A DNA stretch of 64,000 nt from Demequina sp. NBRC 110054 (lineage in GTDB: Bacteria > Actinomycetota > Actinomycetes > Actinomycetales > Demequinaceae), in assembly GCF_002090115.1 (NCBI RefSeq), contig NZ_BBRK01000004.1, positions 1,798,001-1,862,000 on the forward strand, written 5' to 3'. Positions 28,753 through 38,371 of the stretch are shown here, in pieces; within the stretch, counting starts at the first letter, position 1; each line of letters starts with the position of its first letter. Under the pieces are notes generated by a model, which saw only the letters and a list, made by a program, of their open reading frames with translations, searched no databases and was not told where the DNA came from. The translations under genes were made by a program, and so were the position numbers.

Positions 28753-29703
28753 TCAGCCGAGCGCGGTCTGCTTGGTGGAGCGCTGCTCGACTGCGATCTG
28801 CTCGGTGGTCTTGCCTTCGGTGTCGTCGACCGAGCTGCCGCCGGACAGGCGGCCACGCCACTTGTTGATCAGCTGGAGTCCACGCTTCTGACCGAACGCG
28901 CCGGTGAAGCGGTCCAGGATGATCGCGAGGATCACGACGGACACGCCGGCCTCGAAGCCGAGCGCGGTGTCGAGTGCGGACAGCGACTTGCTGACGTCTC
29001 CGCCCAGGCCGCCGGCGCCGACCATTCCGGCGATCACGACCATGGATAGCGAGAGCATGATGACCTGGTTGACGCCGGCCATGATGGAGGGCATCGCGAG
29101 GGGCAGCTGGATCTGACGCAGGATGCGGCCGGGTGCGGCGCCGAACGCCTGGCCAGCCTCGACGACCTCCTTGTCCACGCCCTTGATGCCGAGCTCGGTG
29201 AGTCGCACCGCGGGAGCGATCGCGAACAGCACGGTCGCGAACATCGCGGGGGCCACCCCGATGCCGAAGAATGCGATCGCGGGGATCAGGTAGACGAACG
29301 CGGGCATGGTCTGGAGGAAGTCCATGACCGGCTTCACGACCGCCGAGACTGTCTTGTTGCGGGCCGCCCAGATGCCGAGCGGAATGCCCGCCACGAGCGA
29401 GAGCGTCGCCGCGACGATGACGAGCGCGAGAGTGTTCATCGCGTTGTCCCACTGGTCGACGCCGATGATGAACACCAGGCCGAGCGCGGTGCCGAGCGCG
29501 AACCTCCAGCCGCGGGCGAAGAGCGCCGCGACTGCGAGGACGATGATGACCGCGATCGCGGGGGGCGTGCTGAAGACCCAGTCGACGGTGTCGTACAGCC
29601 AGCTCCAGAACGTGCCCAGAGCGTCGAGCAGCCAGGTGAGGTTGTCACCGATCCACTCGATGCCATCCTCGATCCACTGACCGAAGTTGATGCGGAACTC
29701 CAT
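28753..29703 (-). CDS. proW: Glycine betaine/proline ABC transporter permease
   Basis: This 316-residue permease has about six to seven membrane helices and the BPD_transp_1 coupling motif [32 protein letters not shown]. The N-terminus ([19 protein letters not shown]) carries an amphipathic stretch as in ProW. The ATG at 29703 shares its A with the proV stop (TGATG); an in-frame GTG three bases earlier is the alternative start. GAGGAGG upstream fits the ATG better. Confidence 0.93.
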   Translation of the reverse strand: MEFRINFGQWIEDGIEWIGDNLTWLLDALGTFWSWLYDTVDWVFSTPPAIAVIIVLAVAALFARGWRFALGTALGLVFIIGVDQWDNAMNTLALVIVAATLSLVAGIPLGIWAARNKTVSAVVKPVMDFLQTMPAFVYLIPAIAFFGIGVAPAMFATVLFAIAPAVRLTELGIKGVDKEVVEAGQAFGAAPGRILRQIQLPLAMPSIMAGVNQVIMLSLSMVVIAGMVGAGGLGGDVSKSLSALDTALGFEAGVSVVILAIILDRFTGAFGQKRGLQLINKWRGRLSGGSSVDDTEGKTTEQIAVEQRSTKQTALG

Positions 29704-30998
29704 CACTGCACCTCCTCAGCGTCGATGGCACCCGAGTCGACGGCGGCCTCCAAGGCCTGGTCGACCACCTCGGTGGGCAGCGGGTCGGGACGGGCTCCGG
29801 CCTGCACCGCGCCGTCCGACTCGCCGCCGAGGGCGGAGAGCAGGGTGACGCGGGGGATCACGCCGGTCAGACGGCCCTTGTCGTCGGTGACGGCGAGCGG
29901 GAGCTGGGCCTCGACGACGGGGATGAAGAGATCGGCGAGCGCGGTGTCCTTGGATACCGCGCCGTGGTTCTCGCGGATGATGCCCTCGAGGCTCGTGGCG
30001 CCCTTGCGGACCAGGTCCAGCGCGTCTCGGTCCGTGACCCATCCGACCAGGCTGCGGTCGCGCTTGGTGACGTACACGGCGCTGAGCTGCTCGTCGCGCA
30101 TGATCTTGAGCGCGACGTGCGGGCCGGCGGTCGGGTGCACGGAGGCGCGCGGCTTGCGCATGACGGACTCAGCTGTGAGGACGCGGGTGCGGTCCACGTC
30201 CGCCACGAACTGCTCGACGTACTCGTTGGCCGGGTCGGTGAGGATGTCCTCGGGGGAGCCGATCTGGACGATGCGGCCGTCGCGCATGACGGCGATGCGG
30301 TCGCCCAGGAACATGGCTTCGTTGAGGTCGTGGGTGATGAAGATGATGGTCTTGCCGAGCGAGGCCTGGAGCTCGAGGAGCTGCTCCTGCATCTCGCGGC
30401 GGATCAGCGGGTCGAGCGCGGAGAACGCCTCATCCATGAGCAGGACGTCGGTGTCTGCAGCGAGCGCGCGGGCGAGGCCGACGCGCTGCTGCATGCCGCC
30501 CGAGAGCTGGCTGGGGAGCTTCTCCTCCCAGCCGGCGAGGCCGACGATCTGCGTGACCTCGCGAGCCTTGGCCTCGCGGGTCGCCTTGTCCATGCCCTGG
30601 ATCTCGAGGCCGTAGGCCACGTTGTCGAGCACGGTGCGGTGGGGGAGAAGCGCGAAGTGCTGGAACACCATGGAGACGCGCTTGCGGCGGATCTCGCGCA
30701 GCTTCTTGGCGGGGATGTCGGTGATGACGTCGCCGCCGATCTCGACGGTGCCGGCGGTCACGTCGTGCAGCCCGTTGAGCATGCGGATGAGGGTCGACTT
30801 GCCGGAGCCGGAGAGGCCCATGACGACGAAGATCTCGCCGCGCTGCACCTCGAACGAGGCGTCGATGACTGCTGCGGTGGTTCCAGAGCCGAGCTGGTCG
30901 CGGCTGGTGCCGCTCTCGAGCTTGGATACTGCCTGGTCGGCGTGCTTTCCGAAGACCTTGTAGAGGCCCTCAGCACGCAAGGCGATGCTGTCGCTCAC
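29703..30998 (-). CDS. proV: Glycine betaine/proline ABC transporter ATPase with tandem CBS domains
   Basis: This 431-residue ATPase has Walker [10 protein letters not shown], signature [16 protein letters not shown] and Walker [13 protein letters not shown], then two CBS domains in the last ~150 residues (about 275-400) that in OpuA/ProV-type transporters sense ionic strength. The GTG at 30998 was chosen because AGAGGA lies eight bases upstream; an earlier GTG at 31025 would add nine residues with no good site. It is the first gene of the operon. Confidence 0.93.
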   Translation of the reverse strand: MSDSIALRAEGLYKVFGKHADQAVSKLESGTSRDQLGSGTTAAVIDASFEVQRGEIFVVMGLSGSGKSTLIRMLNGLHDVTAGTVEIGGDVITDIPAKKLREIRRKRVSMVFQHFALLPHRTVLDNVAYGLEIQGMDKATREAKAREVTQIVGLAGWEEKLPSQLSGGMQQRVGLARALAADTDVLLMDEAFSALDPLIRREMQEQLLELQASLGKTIIFITHDLNEAMFLGDRIAVMRDGRIVQIGSPEDILTDPANEYVEQFVADVDRTRVLTAESVMRKPRASVHPTAGPHVALKIMRDEQLSAVYVTKRDRSLVGWVTDRDALDLVRKGATSLEGIIRENHGAVSKDTALADLFIPVVEAQLPLAVTDDKGRLTGVIPRVTLLSALGGESDGAVQAGARPDPLPTEVVDQALEAAVDSGAIDAEEVQ

Positions 30999-31242
30999 GA
31001 ATGCGTCCTCTGATCGTTCGCGCACGAAGACGCGGACTCGTTCAGATCACGGTCCGGGCTGCGGTGACTGGATCGGGACGCAAGAAGCGCCCGCACGATC
31101 CCTTGCGGCACTCGCCGGGAGGCGGCGCCGGACACACGCGGCCGTACGCACGCCGAGAGAAAGCTCGGTGTCCGCGGACCTGGGTTTCGTTGACCTTCGC
31201 GAGCACCGACAAGAAGTGGCGCCCAGGCGAAGGGCCTCATCG

Positions 31243-31272
31243 ACCGTAACAACCGTGAAACGCGATCTTCAA
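31243..31272 (-). promoter_or_regulatory. Candidate proVWX promoter in a 489-base gap
   Basis: On the minus strand TTGAAG (31272 to 31267) and TACGGT (31248 to 31243) are 18 bases apart and fit -35 and -10 boxes. Transcription from here would leave a leader of roughly 240 bases before proV. The whole gap 30999-31487 contains no gene I can support, and I recognise no known riboswitch fold in it. Confidence 0.45.
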
Positions 31273-31487
31273 CCTGGAGTCAGGAACGTAACCGTTCTGT
31301 GACCTTCAGTCACTCGTCTATCATCCCTGGTAAAGACTCTGAGGGCCGGCCAATACCCCAGGTAGGTCGCTGTACGGCCAAGTCTCTGCGGGCCGTGGCG
31401 AGGGTGAGATGCCCCCTTGTCGAGAGCTCCGACCGGTTCGCGGCGGTCCTCCTGTGGCGGCGCTGTGGCGGCTCGGCGGCGTCGGCG

Positions 31488-32510
31488 CTACGACGGCTCG
31501 GGGGCGTCGAATCGTCCGATCATGCCGTGGTCGACGAGATCCTCGACTGCGGTGAACCGGGTCGTCGGCTCCCCGCGGAAGTCGACGCTGTCGACGTCGC
31601 TGTACGCCTCGTACTCCGCGGTGTGCTGTGCCACGGTCTCCTCGTCGTCGAACTTCGCGGCGTTGATCGACGTGAACTTGAAGTGGAGGAGCGCCGCCTG
31701 CGCCGACGGGGCCTGCCGATTGAGTCCCCGCGGCACCAGTCGGTGCGCGACCTGCGCGAACGCATCCCACCTTCGCCAGTGCACGAGCGGTGTCTTGTTG
31801 AGCGCGGGCCCCGCGAGGATGTCGTCGAAGAACAGCCGCCCGCGGACGCCGCCCTTGATCCAGGTCGCCGTCGAGAGCGGGTCGTAGAGGCGCTCGTACC
31901 CGCTCTGGTCATAGAGCGCGCAGGTCTCCAGGGGGTTCTCGCCGGGTGCGACCACGTTGGCGGACGCGGGTCGCTCGCTGTACATGTCCAGCAGGAGCGC
32001 GTGGAGCGACCGCCTGCCCGCCCGCTCAAGACGATCACACACCTCCGCGAGGCCCCCGTTCGCGCCGGGAACCATGAGGAGCTCGTCGGCGTCGATGAAG
32101 AGCACCCAGCGCCCGACGCAGTGCCGCCACGCCACGTGGTTGATCCAGTCGGTGCCGTACCTGGCCTCGCTGAAGACCCCGTGTGCGACATAGACCGATA
32201 CGTCCGGCTGCTCCATGAGGTAGTCCTGGAGATCGTCCGACGACTCGTTGTCGACGACGATGAAGTGGTCGACGCCCGCGCGGCGATAGAAGTCGAGCAG
32301 GAACGGGAACCGCGGTCGCTCGTCCTTCACGACGAGCAGCGCGACGATCCGTGCATCCGCGAGCCCCGTGCCGATCCTCACCGGCGTGACCTCGCGCGAC
32401 TTCCAGATGCGCCTGACGTGCGCCGCCGCGGACTCCAATGCGGAGTAGCGCGCGGTCCGCCATCGTGGCGCCACGGTGATCTTGACGTCAGCAGTGTCTG
32501 TTGCCCCCAT
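31488..32510 (-). CDS. Glycosyltransferase, family 2-like (Glyco_tranf_2_4 type)
   Basis: This 340-residue protein has the pattern of the Glyco_tranf_2_4/GT92-like group: IVALLVVKDERPRFPFLLDFYRRAG, HFIVVDNESSDDLQDYL, and a DxD-type metal motif in LFIDADELLMV. It has no membrane helix, so it acts at the cytoplasmic face. It is divergent from the glycosyltransferase at 32675. The frame is open a further 58 codons upstream, but the ATG at 32510 lies seven bases after TAGTTT and just before the first conserved residues, so a leaderless start is preferred. Confidence 0.78.
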   Translation of the reverse strand: MGATDTADVKITVAPRWRTARYSALESAAAHVRRIWKSREVTPVRIGTGLADARIVALLVVKDERPRFPFLLDFYRRAGVDHFIVVDNESSDDLQDYLMEQPDVSVYVAHGVFSEARYGTDWINHVAWRHCVGRWVLFIDADELLMVPGANGGLAEVCDRLERAGRRSLHALLLDMYSERPASANVVAPGENPLETCALYDQSGYERLYDPLSTATWIKGGVRGRLFFDDILAGPALNKTPLVHWRRWDAFAQVAHRLVPRGLNRQAPSAQAALLHFKFTSINAAKFDDEETVAQHTAEYEAYSDVDSVDFRGEPTTRFTAVEDLVDHGMIGRFDAPEPS

Positions 32511-32517
32511 AAGGTAC

Positions 32518-32523
32518 AAACTA
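32518..32523 (-). promoter_or_regulatory. Leaderless -10 box for the glycosyltransferase at 31488
   Basis: TAGTTT on the minus strand lies seven bases before the ATG at 32510. No -35 box or ribosome-binding site is seen. Confidence 0.45.
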
Positions 32524-32579
32524 GGGCTGGATCGGGCGCCTTGTGTAGCCCCAAGAGTGACAAACCTCACAACTCGCCC

Positions 32580-32608
32580 TTCACGGACGTCGCGCGGGTC
32601 GCTATCGT
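32580..32608 (+). promoter_or_regulatory. Candidate promoter for the glycosyltransferase at 32675
   Basis: TTCACG (32580-32585) and TATCGT (32603-32608) are spaced 17 bases apart. The leader would be about 60 bases and ends in GAAAGG, a plausible ribosome-binding site. Confidence 0.45.
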
Positions 32609-32674
32609 GGGGACCACGGGCCCGCCAGACGTGCCCGGTGCAACGCCACAGGGGGGACCGAAAGGTAGGCGCGG

Positions 32675-33736
32675 ATGCACGCAATCGCGTACCTGAGCCC
32701 GTTCTCTAATACGGAGAACCCGTACATCGCGCGCCAACACGCGCTTCTGGGCCAGTTGGGATACGAGGTCAGACCCCTGTCGATCGGGTCGATCCTTCGG
32801 GGACGATGCGCGGGTCTCGGGCGCACGGGCAACGTCGTGATGGTCCACTGGCTGGAGAACCGTCTCTTCCGCAAGGGTCGGAGCGAGCGCGGACTGAGCG
32901 CACGCGGCCTCGCCGAGTTCGCGCTGTACTCGATCGCGCTGGGCGTCTCCCGGGCCCGCGTCGTGTACTTCGTTCACGACCACGCGGTTCACGACGTCGC
33001 CCCGAGGCTGCGGCGATTCTCCGTCGCGGCGATCCGCTGGCTCCGCTGGCTCTCCGACGCCCGCGTCGTGCACGACCCCACCTTCGCGGAACGCTATGAC
33101 GCGGCCTATCTGCCGCACCCGCTCTACGACGAGCCCGTGCCCGCGCTCGCGGACACCTGTCACGAGAGCCCTGCCTTCACTGCGATGGGCGCGATCCGCC
33201 CCTACAAGGCGCTCCATGAGCTGCTCGAGTCCTGGCCCACGGGCGTGAGGCTCTCGATCGCGGGCAAGGGCGACCCCGCATACGTGGAGCTTCTGCGCGG
33301 GATCGTCCGGGACCGGGGACTCGAGGGTTCCGTGTCCATCGACGCACGCTTCCTGTCGGACGAGGAGTTCGCGGAGCAGTTGAGCGCGCACGACGTGCTG
33401 GTGCTTCCGCATCTCGAAGGGGCGAACCTCGTGAGCGGCGCGTTCTTCGCCGGCGTCGGGCGCGCGCGACTCGTCCTCGCGCGGGACACCCCGTTCATCG
33501 GGTGGGCCCGGCAGCGGATCCCCGGGGTCTTCGGCTTCTCCGCCGGCTCCGCGCTCACGACGCAGGTCGAGGACCTGGTGCGCCGATGGCCGGAGCTGTC
33601 CAAGATCGACGGCACCTCCGAGGCCGTGGCCGAGTTCGGCGAGGCGGCATGCCTCGATGCCTACGGACGCTTCCTCGGTGTCCACGGCCGCGCTCCATCG
33701 GTCGCGGCTCGACGCGAGCCCTCCGTCGAGGGCTGA
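32675..33736 (+). CDS. Glycosyltransferase, GT4/GT-B-like
   Basis: This 353-residue protein looks like a GT-B fold enzyme. The N-half includes MHAIAYLSPFSNTENPYIARQ and the C-half has a typical donor-site layout: FTAMGAIRPYKALHELLESW, VRLSIAGKG, then HDVLVLPHLEGANLVSGAFF in place of the usual E(x)7E segment. No membrane helix is visible. It starts the plus-strand cassette with a DUF6473-like protein and a sulfotransferase. The acceptor sugar cannot be told. Confidence 0.72.
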   Translation: MHAIAYLSPFSNTENPYIARQHALLGQLGYEVRPLSIGSILRGRCAGLGRTGNVVMVHWLENRLFRKGRSERGLSARGLAEFALYSIALGVSRARVVYFVHDHAVHDVAPRLRRFSVAAIRWLRWLSDARVVHDPTFAERYDAAYLPHPLYDEPVPALADTCHESPAFTAMGAIRPYKALHELLESWPTGVRLSIAGKGDPAYVELLRGIVRDRGLEGSVSIDARFLSDEEFAEQLSAHDVLVLPHLEGANLVSGAFFAGVGRARLVLARDTPFIGWARQRIPGVFGFSAGSALTTQVEDLVRRWPELSKIDGTSEAVAEFGEAACLDAYGRFLGVHGRAPSVAARREPSVEG

Positions 33737-33777
33737 GGCCCGTTCCCACCATTCACATTGACCATAGCGAGGCAGAA

Positions 33778-34764
33778 ATGGCAGACCATCTCTCCGGATA
33801 CCAGGAGCGCGACCGCGAGGTCGTGGACTACGAGATGTATCAGGAGCAGGACTCCGGGCTGTGGTTCCGCGGTCCCGAGCCGACGGAGCTTCGCCAGGGC
33901 GAGTACATCGTCTGCCTCGGCGCGGCGCAGACCTTCGGGTGCTTCTGCGATCAGCCGTATCCGGCCCTGCTCGAGGACCGGCTCGGCCTGCCCGTGGTCA
34001 ACCTCGGATATGGGGGAGCGGGACCGAGGTTCTTCCTCCGCCACCCCGAGCTGCTGCCGCTCATCAACGGCGCCGCGCTCGTGATCGTCCAGGTGATGTC
34101 GGCGCGCAGCGAGGACAACTCGCGCTTCGACAGCGGTGGTCTGGAGTACATGACGGATCGCGAGACGGGCGAGCGGATCTCCGCCTCGCAGGCCTATGCG
34201 GACCTCCTTGCCCAGCACGACGACGGGTTGCAGCACCTCCCGAGCGGGCTTCGCAAGGTCGTGCGGTCGGTCAAGGGGCACTCGGAGGTGCGCGCGGTGC
34301 TCGCAGAGACCCGTGCCAACTGGGTGGAGAGCTACCGCGAGCTCTTGGCGGCGATCACGGCGCCCACGCGCCTGCTGTGGTTCTCGAAGCGCTCGCCCGG
34401 GCTCCACCGGTCGCGGCGGGCCCTGTGGTGGTGGCAGCGGTACGACGATGTGAACGCGATGTTCGGCGACTACCCCCAGCTGGTGAACCGGTCGATGGTC
34501 GCCGAGATCGAGCCGCTCGCAGAGGGCTTCGTCGAGTGCACCACCCGGCGCGGCTCGCCCCAGCGCCTGGTGAGCAGGTTCACGGGAGAGCCGGTGATGG
34601 TCGACTTCGGCAGGGATCGACCGGATCTCGCCGAGGTGCTGCCGGTCAACGAGTACTACCCGTCTCCCGAGATGCAGATCGACGCGGCCGACGCGCTCGA
34701 GCCCGAGGTGACGCGGGCGCTCGCGGCCGCTGCGGCGCTCGGCGCGACCCGGAGCGCTCGATGA
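33778..34764 (+). CDS. DUF6473-like protein
   Basis: This 328-residue protein resembles DUF6473 proteins in its N-terminal layout: a DYEMYQ opening, LWFRGPEP, then EYIVCLGAAQTFGCFCDQPYPALLEDRLGLPVVNLGYGGAGP. The GAAQTFG and NLGYGGAGP blocks look like an SGNH-hydrolase-type start, but a clear Ser-His-Asp set is not visible. Such proteins often occur beside sulfotransferases. Its stop overlaps the sulfotransferase start (ATGA), so the two are translated together and probably work on the same glycan. The family name is from memory of motifs and needs a profile search. Confidence 0.6.
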   Translation: MADHLSGYQERDREVVDYEMYQEQDSGLWFRGPEPTELRQGEYIVCLGAAQTFGCFCDQPYPALLEDRLGLPVVNLGYGGAGPRFFLRHPELLPLINGAALVIVQVMSARSEDNSRFDSGGLEYMTDRETGERISASQAYADLLAQHDDGLQHLPSGLRKVVRSVKGHSEVRAVLAETRANWVESYRELLAAITAPTRLLWFSKRSPGLHRSRRALWWWQRYDDVNAMFGDYPQLVNRSMVAEIEPLAEGFVECTTRRGSPQRLVSRFTGEPVMVDFGRDRPDLAEVLPVNEYYPSPEMQIDAADALEPEVTRALAAAAALGATRSAR

Positions 34765-35732
34765 CGGAGGCCCGGTGCACCCGCCCGATCGTGGTGACGG
34801 GCTGCCCGCGCTCGGGCACGACGTGGGTCGGCTCGACGGTGGGCGCCAGCCCGGACGTGCTGTACCTGTACGAGCCTTTCAACGACGAGGCACCGCATCC
34901 GATCGACGTGCCGGAACGGTACCTCTACGTGGATCCGGAGGCCCCCGCCGACGCGGTCCCTGACGTCGCTGAGCTCGTCGCGATGGGGCGGACGCGGAGG
35001 CGGGTGAGGGCCGCGGCGCGGGCCGCGCGGCTGGGCACGGGCTTCCGCGCCGAGCTCCCCGCGCACCTCGCCGCGCGCGAGGTCTCGAAGGCGCCGCGAC
35101 GATTCGTGAGCGCCAGGAGGACCCTCTTCAAGGATCCCCTCGCGTTCTTCGCCGCCGAGTGGCTCGAGCAGCAGCACGACGCGATGGTCGTGATGATGGT
35201 GCGCCATCCCGCGGGCATGATCAGCAGCTACATCAAGCTCGGCTGGTCGTGCGAGGTCGACAGCCTGCTCCGCCAGCCCGGCATCGTCGAGCGGTTCACC
35301 GGGAGCCTCGGCGACGAGATCGACCGCTACCGCGACCAGCCAGACGACCGCCTGGGCGGGCTCATCCTGCAGTGGAAGATCTTCGCTCATGCGGCGCTGA
35401 TCCTGCGCGACGAGCACCCTCAGTGGCGCTACATGTCGCACGAGAACGTGTGTGACGAGCCGGAGGTCCAGTTCGAGGGCCTCTTCGCGCAGCTGGAGCT
35501 GCCCTGGACCGAGCGGCTCAGGGCCAAGGTGGTCGCCGACAGCACCGCGAGCCAGGTCGACCCCGCCCAGCATCGGCAGCATGCGCTCCAGCGCGACAGC
35601 AGGGCGTTGTCCGGGGCGTGGCGTGAGCGGCTCAGCGACGAGGATCGGGCCCGCATCGAGGCGGAGACGGGGCCGCTCTGGGACTCGTTGCGGTCGCTGG
35701 CGTGGTCCGCGCCCGACCGCGTCGCCTCGTGA
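34761..35732 (+). CDS. Sulfotransferase of the polysaccharide locus
   Basis: This 323-residue enzyme has the PAPS loop GCPRSGTTWVGSTVG (about residues 13-27) and a 3'-phosphate motif in VVMMVRHPAGMISSYIKLGW with the conserved Arg and Ser (about 150-169). It is coupled by ATGA to the DUF6473-like gene and follows a glycosyltransferase, so the probable acceptor is a surface glycan or its lipid-linked precursor. No PAPS-synthesis genes are in the window. Confidence 0.8.
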   Translation: MTEARCTRPIVVTGCPRSGTTWVGSTVGASPDVLYLYEPFNDEAPHPIDVPERYLYVDPEAPADAVPDVAELVAMGRTRRRVRAAARAARLGTGFRAELPAHLAAREVSKAPRRFVSARRTLFKDPLAFFAAEWLEQQHDAMVVMMVRHPAGMISSYIKLGWSCEVDSLLRQPGIVERFTGSLGDEIDRYRDQPDDRLGGLILQWKIFAHAALILRDEHPQWRYMSHENVCDEPEVQFEGLFAQLELPWTERLRAKVVADSTASQVDPAQHRQHALQRDSRALSGAWRERLSDEDRARIEAETGPLWDSLRSLAWSAPDRVAS

Positions 35733-35743
35733 GGGAGCGCCGC

Positions 35744-35791
35744 GAGGCGTCAGCAACGAGGCGCGGCGAGGCGTCAGCAACGAGGCGCGGC
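35744..35791 (+). repeat. Two perfect 24-base tandem repeats
   Basis: Two copies of a 24-base unit (35744-35767 and 35768-35791) that begins GAGGCGTCAGCAACGAGG follow the sulfotransferase stop codon. A degenerate third copy runs into the end of the flippase gene. The repeat fills the gap between convergent genes. Confidence 0.85.
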
Positions 35792-35797
35792 AAGCGC

Positions 35798-37126
35798 TCA
35801 GCGGCGACGTGCGGGCCTGCGCACGAGCGCGAGCAGCTCCTTCCAGAGCAGCACGAAGTCGGCGCGCCGCGGGATCAGGAAGTCCGTCCAGCGCACCTTC
35901 ATCACGCGCGCGGCCGCTGCCACGGTGAAGACGCTGAACGCAGTGGTGCCCGCCGACCCCGCCCACGCGGCACCGTAGATGCCGAGGATCGGCACGAGGG
36001 TGAGGAACACGGTGAGGTTCATGCCGAGCGCGAGGAACTGCGCGGCGGACCGCAGCCCCGGACGTCCCCACGCGCTCAGCCCGCTCGACGCCATCAGCCC
36101 CGGCACCATGATGATCACGCCGGCCAGGAGCATGAGGGTCGGGACCGTGGCGGCCGTGAACTCGTCGCCGAACACGGGTCCGATCCACCACGGCAGCGTG
36201 GCTCCGATCGCGACGCATCCGAGCGTGCCGACGATGATCGTCAGTCGCGAGGTCGACGTGACGCGCGCGGGATCGCGGGTGTGGCTGCTGACGCCGAACA
36301 GGGTCCCCTGGATCGCGAACGTCACCACGCGGGGAACGTCGGCGATCGTCACCGCGACCACGAACAGGCCGAGGGACTGCGCATCCGACAGGGGCAGCAT
36401 GAGGAGGTCCGCGAGCCTCGCGATCGCCATGCTGGCGATGCTTCCGTGCCAGGTCGCGACGCCGTAGCGGAACAGGGGAGCGACGATGCGCGGGTCGTCG
36501 AAGGGCTGGTCCGCGTCCTTCGGCGGTCGTGTGAGGAGCGTCATGTAGACGAGCCCGGACACCACGGGGAGCACGACGCTCACGAGCACCGCGAGCTCGA
36601 CCGTGAGCCGGCCCGCGAGCAGCAGCGCGGCGAGGATGACGACGCGCAGCACCGTCAGCGCGATCCGCTCCCAGGCGATCACCGCCCACATCTGTCTGCC
36701 GGTCGCGGCGCCACGCAGCACGCCGACCACGAGCGCGGGGACGTTCCACAGGCTCGCGATCATGACGAGGCGGCCGAGCTCGGGGTCTCCCGCCGTGAGG
36801 AACGGCAGTGCGAACCAGACCGCGACCACGCTGAGCAGGCCCGCTCCGGCCGTCGCGAGCGCAGTCCAGCCGAGCGCGCGACGCGTGATGCTCGGACGCT
36901 TGGCGACGAAGTACGTCAGCGCCTCCGGGAGCCCGAGGGTCGCGATCCCGAGGATCAGCGTGGCCGGTGCGAGCGCGGCAGCCATCTCTCCGCGTCCCTC
37001 GGCCCCGAGCCCGTGTGCGAGCACCGGCGCCGTCACCAGGCCACCGAGCGGGACGAGCATGCTCGTCGCCGTCATCATGAGCGCCGCGCGCCGATAGCTC
37101 GGCGCTGCGGTCGTCGAAGCCGTCAC
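35798..37126 (-). CDS. Polysaccharide flippase, Wzx/MOP-type membrane protein
   Basis: This protein of about 442 residues has 12 or more hydrophobic helices with few charged loops. The N-terminal PLGGLVTAPVLAHGLGAEGRGEMAAALAP matches Wzx/RfbX-type lipid-linked oligosaccharide flippases of the MOP superfamily. It would move undecaprenyl-linked repeat units across the membrane. The start is uncertain: GTG at 37126 has GGGGGGA upstream, and GTG at 37141 would add five residues. It lies among glycosyltransferases, a Wzz-like protein and an O-antigen-ligase-like protein, giving a Wzx/Wzy-type set. Confidence 0.8.
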   Translation of the reverse strand: MTASTTAAPSYRRAALMMTATSMLVPLGGLVTAPVLAHGLGAEGRGEMAAALAPATLILGIATLGLPEALTYFVAKRPSITRRALGWTALATAGAGLLSVVAVWFALPFLTAGDPELGRLVMIASLWNVPALVVGVLRGAATGRQMWAVIAWERIALTVLRVVILAALLLAGRLTVELAVLVSVVLPVVSGLVYMTLLTRPPKDADQPFDDPRIVAPLFRYGVATWHGSIASMAIARLADLLMLPLSDAQSLGLFVVAVTIADVPRVVTFAIQGTLFGVSSHTRDPARVTSTSRLTIIVGTLGCVAIGATLPWWIGPVFGDEFTAATVPTLMLLAGVIIMVPGLMASSGLSAWGRPGLRSAAQFLALGMNLTVFLTLVPILGIYGAAWAGSAGTTAFSVFTVAAAARVMKVRWTDFLIPRRADFVLLWKELLALVRRPARRR

Positions 37127-37233
37127 GGTTCCCCCCACCACGTCGGTCCGTCACACCGGGGCCCTGGGCGCCCCCAGGACGGCTGCAGTGTCCCGATCCT
37201 CGAGGCGGCCCTCGAGCGGATCGTCGACTCCCC

Positions 37234-37239
37234 TATAGT
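37234..37239 (+). promoter_or_regulatory. Candidate -10 box for the glycosyltransferase at 37309
   Basis: TATAGT lies 69 bases before the GTG start. Around it CCTATA occurs twice (37232-37237 and 37243-37248) and GTGCACC twice, which could form a regulatory site in this divergent gap. No clear -35 box is seen. Confidence 0.35.
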
Positions 37240-37308
37240 GCACCTATACCGGTTTGTGCACCAGCACCGATTTTCCAGGCATGTTTCGGCCACGCCTCAG
37301 GAGGTGCC

Positions 37309-38328
37309 GTGAAGCGGCTCACCGTCATCATCTGCAACTACAACTACGCGGACTTCGTCGGGCCCGCGATCGAGAGCGCGCTCGCGATCCGGTGGCCCGA
37401 CCTCGAGGTGATCGTCGTCGACGACGGGTCCACCGACGGGTCGCGCGAGGTCATCCGCTCCTTCGGCGATTCTGTCACCGCGATCTTCCAGCCGAACGGC
37501 GGGCAGCACGCCGCGACCAACGTCGGATTCGCCGCATCGTCCGGGGACGTAGTGGTCTTCCTCGACTCGGATGACCTGCTCGAGCCGGGTCTCGCGGAGG
37601 AGGTCGCGGCGGTGTGGCGCCCCGGGGTCAGCAAGGTGCAGTTCCCGATGATCCGGATCGACCGCGAGGGTAGGCCGAAGGGCGGGGTGTTCCCGGACTT
37701 CGACTCCGCCCCCACGCCGGAGGAGGTGCGTCGGTGGATGCGGGCGACGGCCGCGTACCCGACTCCTCCCGGCACGGGGAACGCGTACGATCGCGGCTTC
37801 CTCGAGCGGCTCTTCCCGATAGACGACCGCCTCGGCGACGCGCCCGATTCGCTCACGCTCGCCGCGGCGCCCTTCCTGGGCGACGTGCTGACGGTCACCA
37901 CGCCGCTCGCGAGATACCGGATCCATGGGGCCAATGACAGCAACCTGCTCGCGCATGACGGCAGGTTCGCGATCGAGTTGGACAAGGCGTACCGCAGGCA
38001 CCTGTTCGCGCAGGAGATCTCGGGTACCGAGGGAGACGGCATCGGACCCCTGTTCCGCGGCCGCCACCTGCTGCAGCTGCGGGTCGCGCACCGGAGGCTG
38101 CGCCCCGACGAGCATCCGATCCCCGGAGACTCTGCGCTGCGCATGGCGCGCGACGCCCTCACCTCGCCCTTCGCGCCCGGACCCGAGACCCTCGTGCAGA
38201 GGGTGCTGATCGCGGGGTGGTCATGCGCCGTGCTCGTGGTGCCCCGCTCGCTCGCGCGGCGCCTGGTGAGGGCTCGCTTCGCGCCGAGCGCGGGCACGGC
38301 GAGCCCTGATGCGGTCGCCGCGGTCTAG
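37309..38328 (+). CDS. Glycosyltransferase family 2
   Basis: This 339-residue GT-A enzyme begins LTVIICNYNYADFVGPAIES and has EVIVVDDGSTDGS, NGGQHAATNVGF and a DxD-type motif FLDSDD (about residue 85), the classic GT2 set. The C-terminal 120 residues (RRHLFAQE, RRLRPDEHPIPGDS) are more variable and end with a weakly hydrophobic segment. The start is GTG with GGAGGTG upstream. It is divergent from the flippase. Confidence 0.88.
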   Translation: MKRLTVIICNYNYADFVGPAIESALAIRWPDLEVIVVDDGSTDGSREVIRSFGDSVTAIFQPNGGQHAATNVGFAASSGDVVVFLDSDDLLEPGLAEEVAAVWRPGVSKVQFPMIRIDREGRPKGGVFPDFDSAPTPEEVRRWMRATAAYPTPPGTGNAYDRGFLERLFPIDDRLGDAPDSLTLAAAPFLGDVLTVTTPLARYRIHGANDSNLLAHDGRFAIELDKAYRRHLFAQEISGTEGDGIGPLFRGRHLLQLRVAHRRLRPDEHPIPGDSALRMARDALTSPFAPGPETLVQRVLIAGWSCAVLVVPRSLARRLVRARFAPSAGTASPDAVAAV

Positions 38329-38371
38329 CATCGACCGCCGTGGCACCGCGCCGCCCTGCGAGGCTCAAGGA

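Noticed and set aside
28640..29452. An extended N-terminus for the proX product
   Set aside because: The frame passes through proW, and the lipoprotein signal with its own ribosome-binding site begins at 28639.
30999..31487. A known riboswitch in the proV leader
   Set aside because: No consensus of a familiar class could be recognised by eye.
35744..35791. The 24-base tandem repeat as a CRISPR fragment
   Set aside because: The copies are directly adjacent with no spacers and there are no cas genes.
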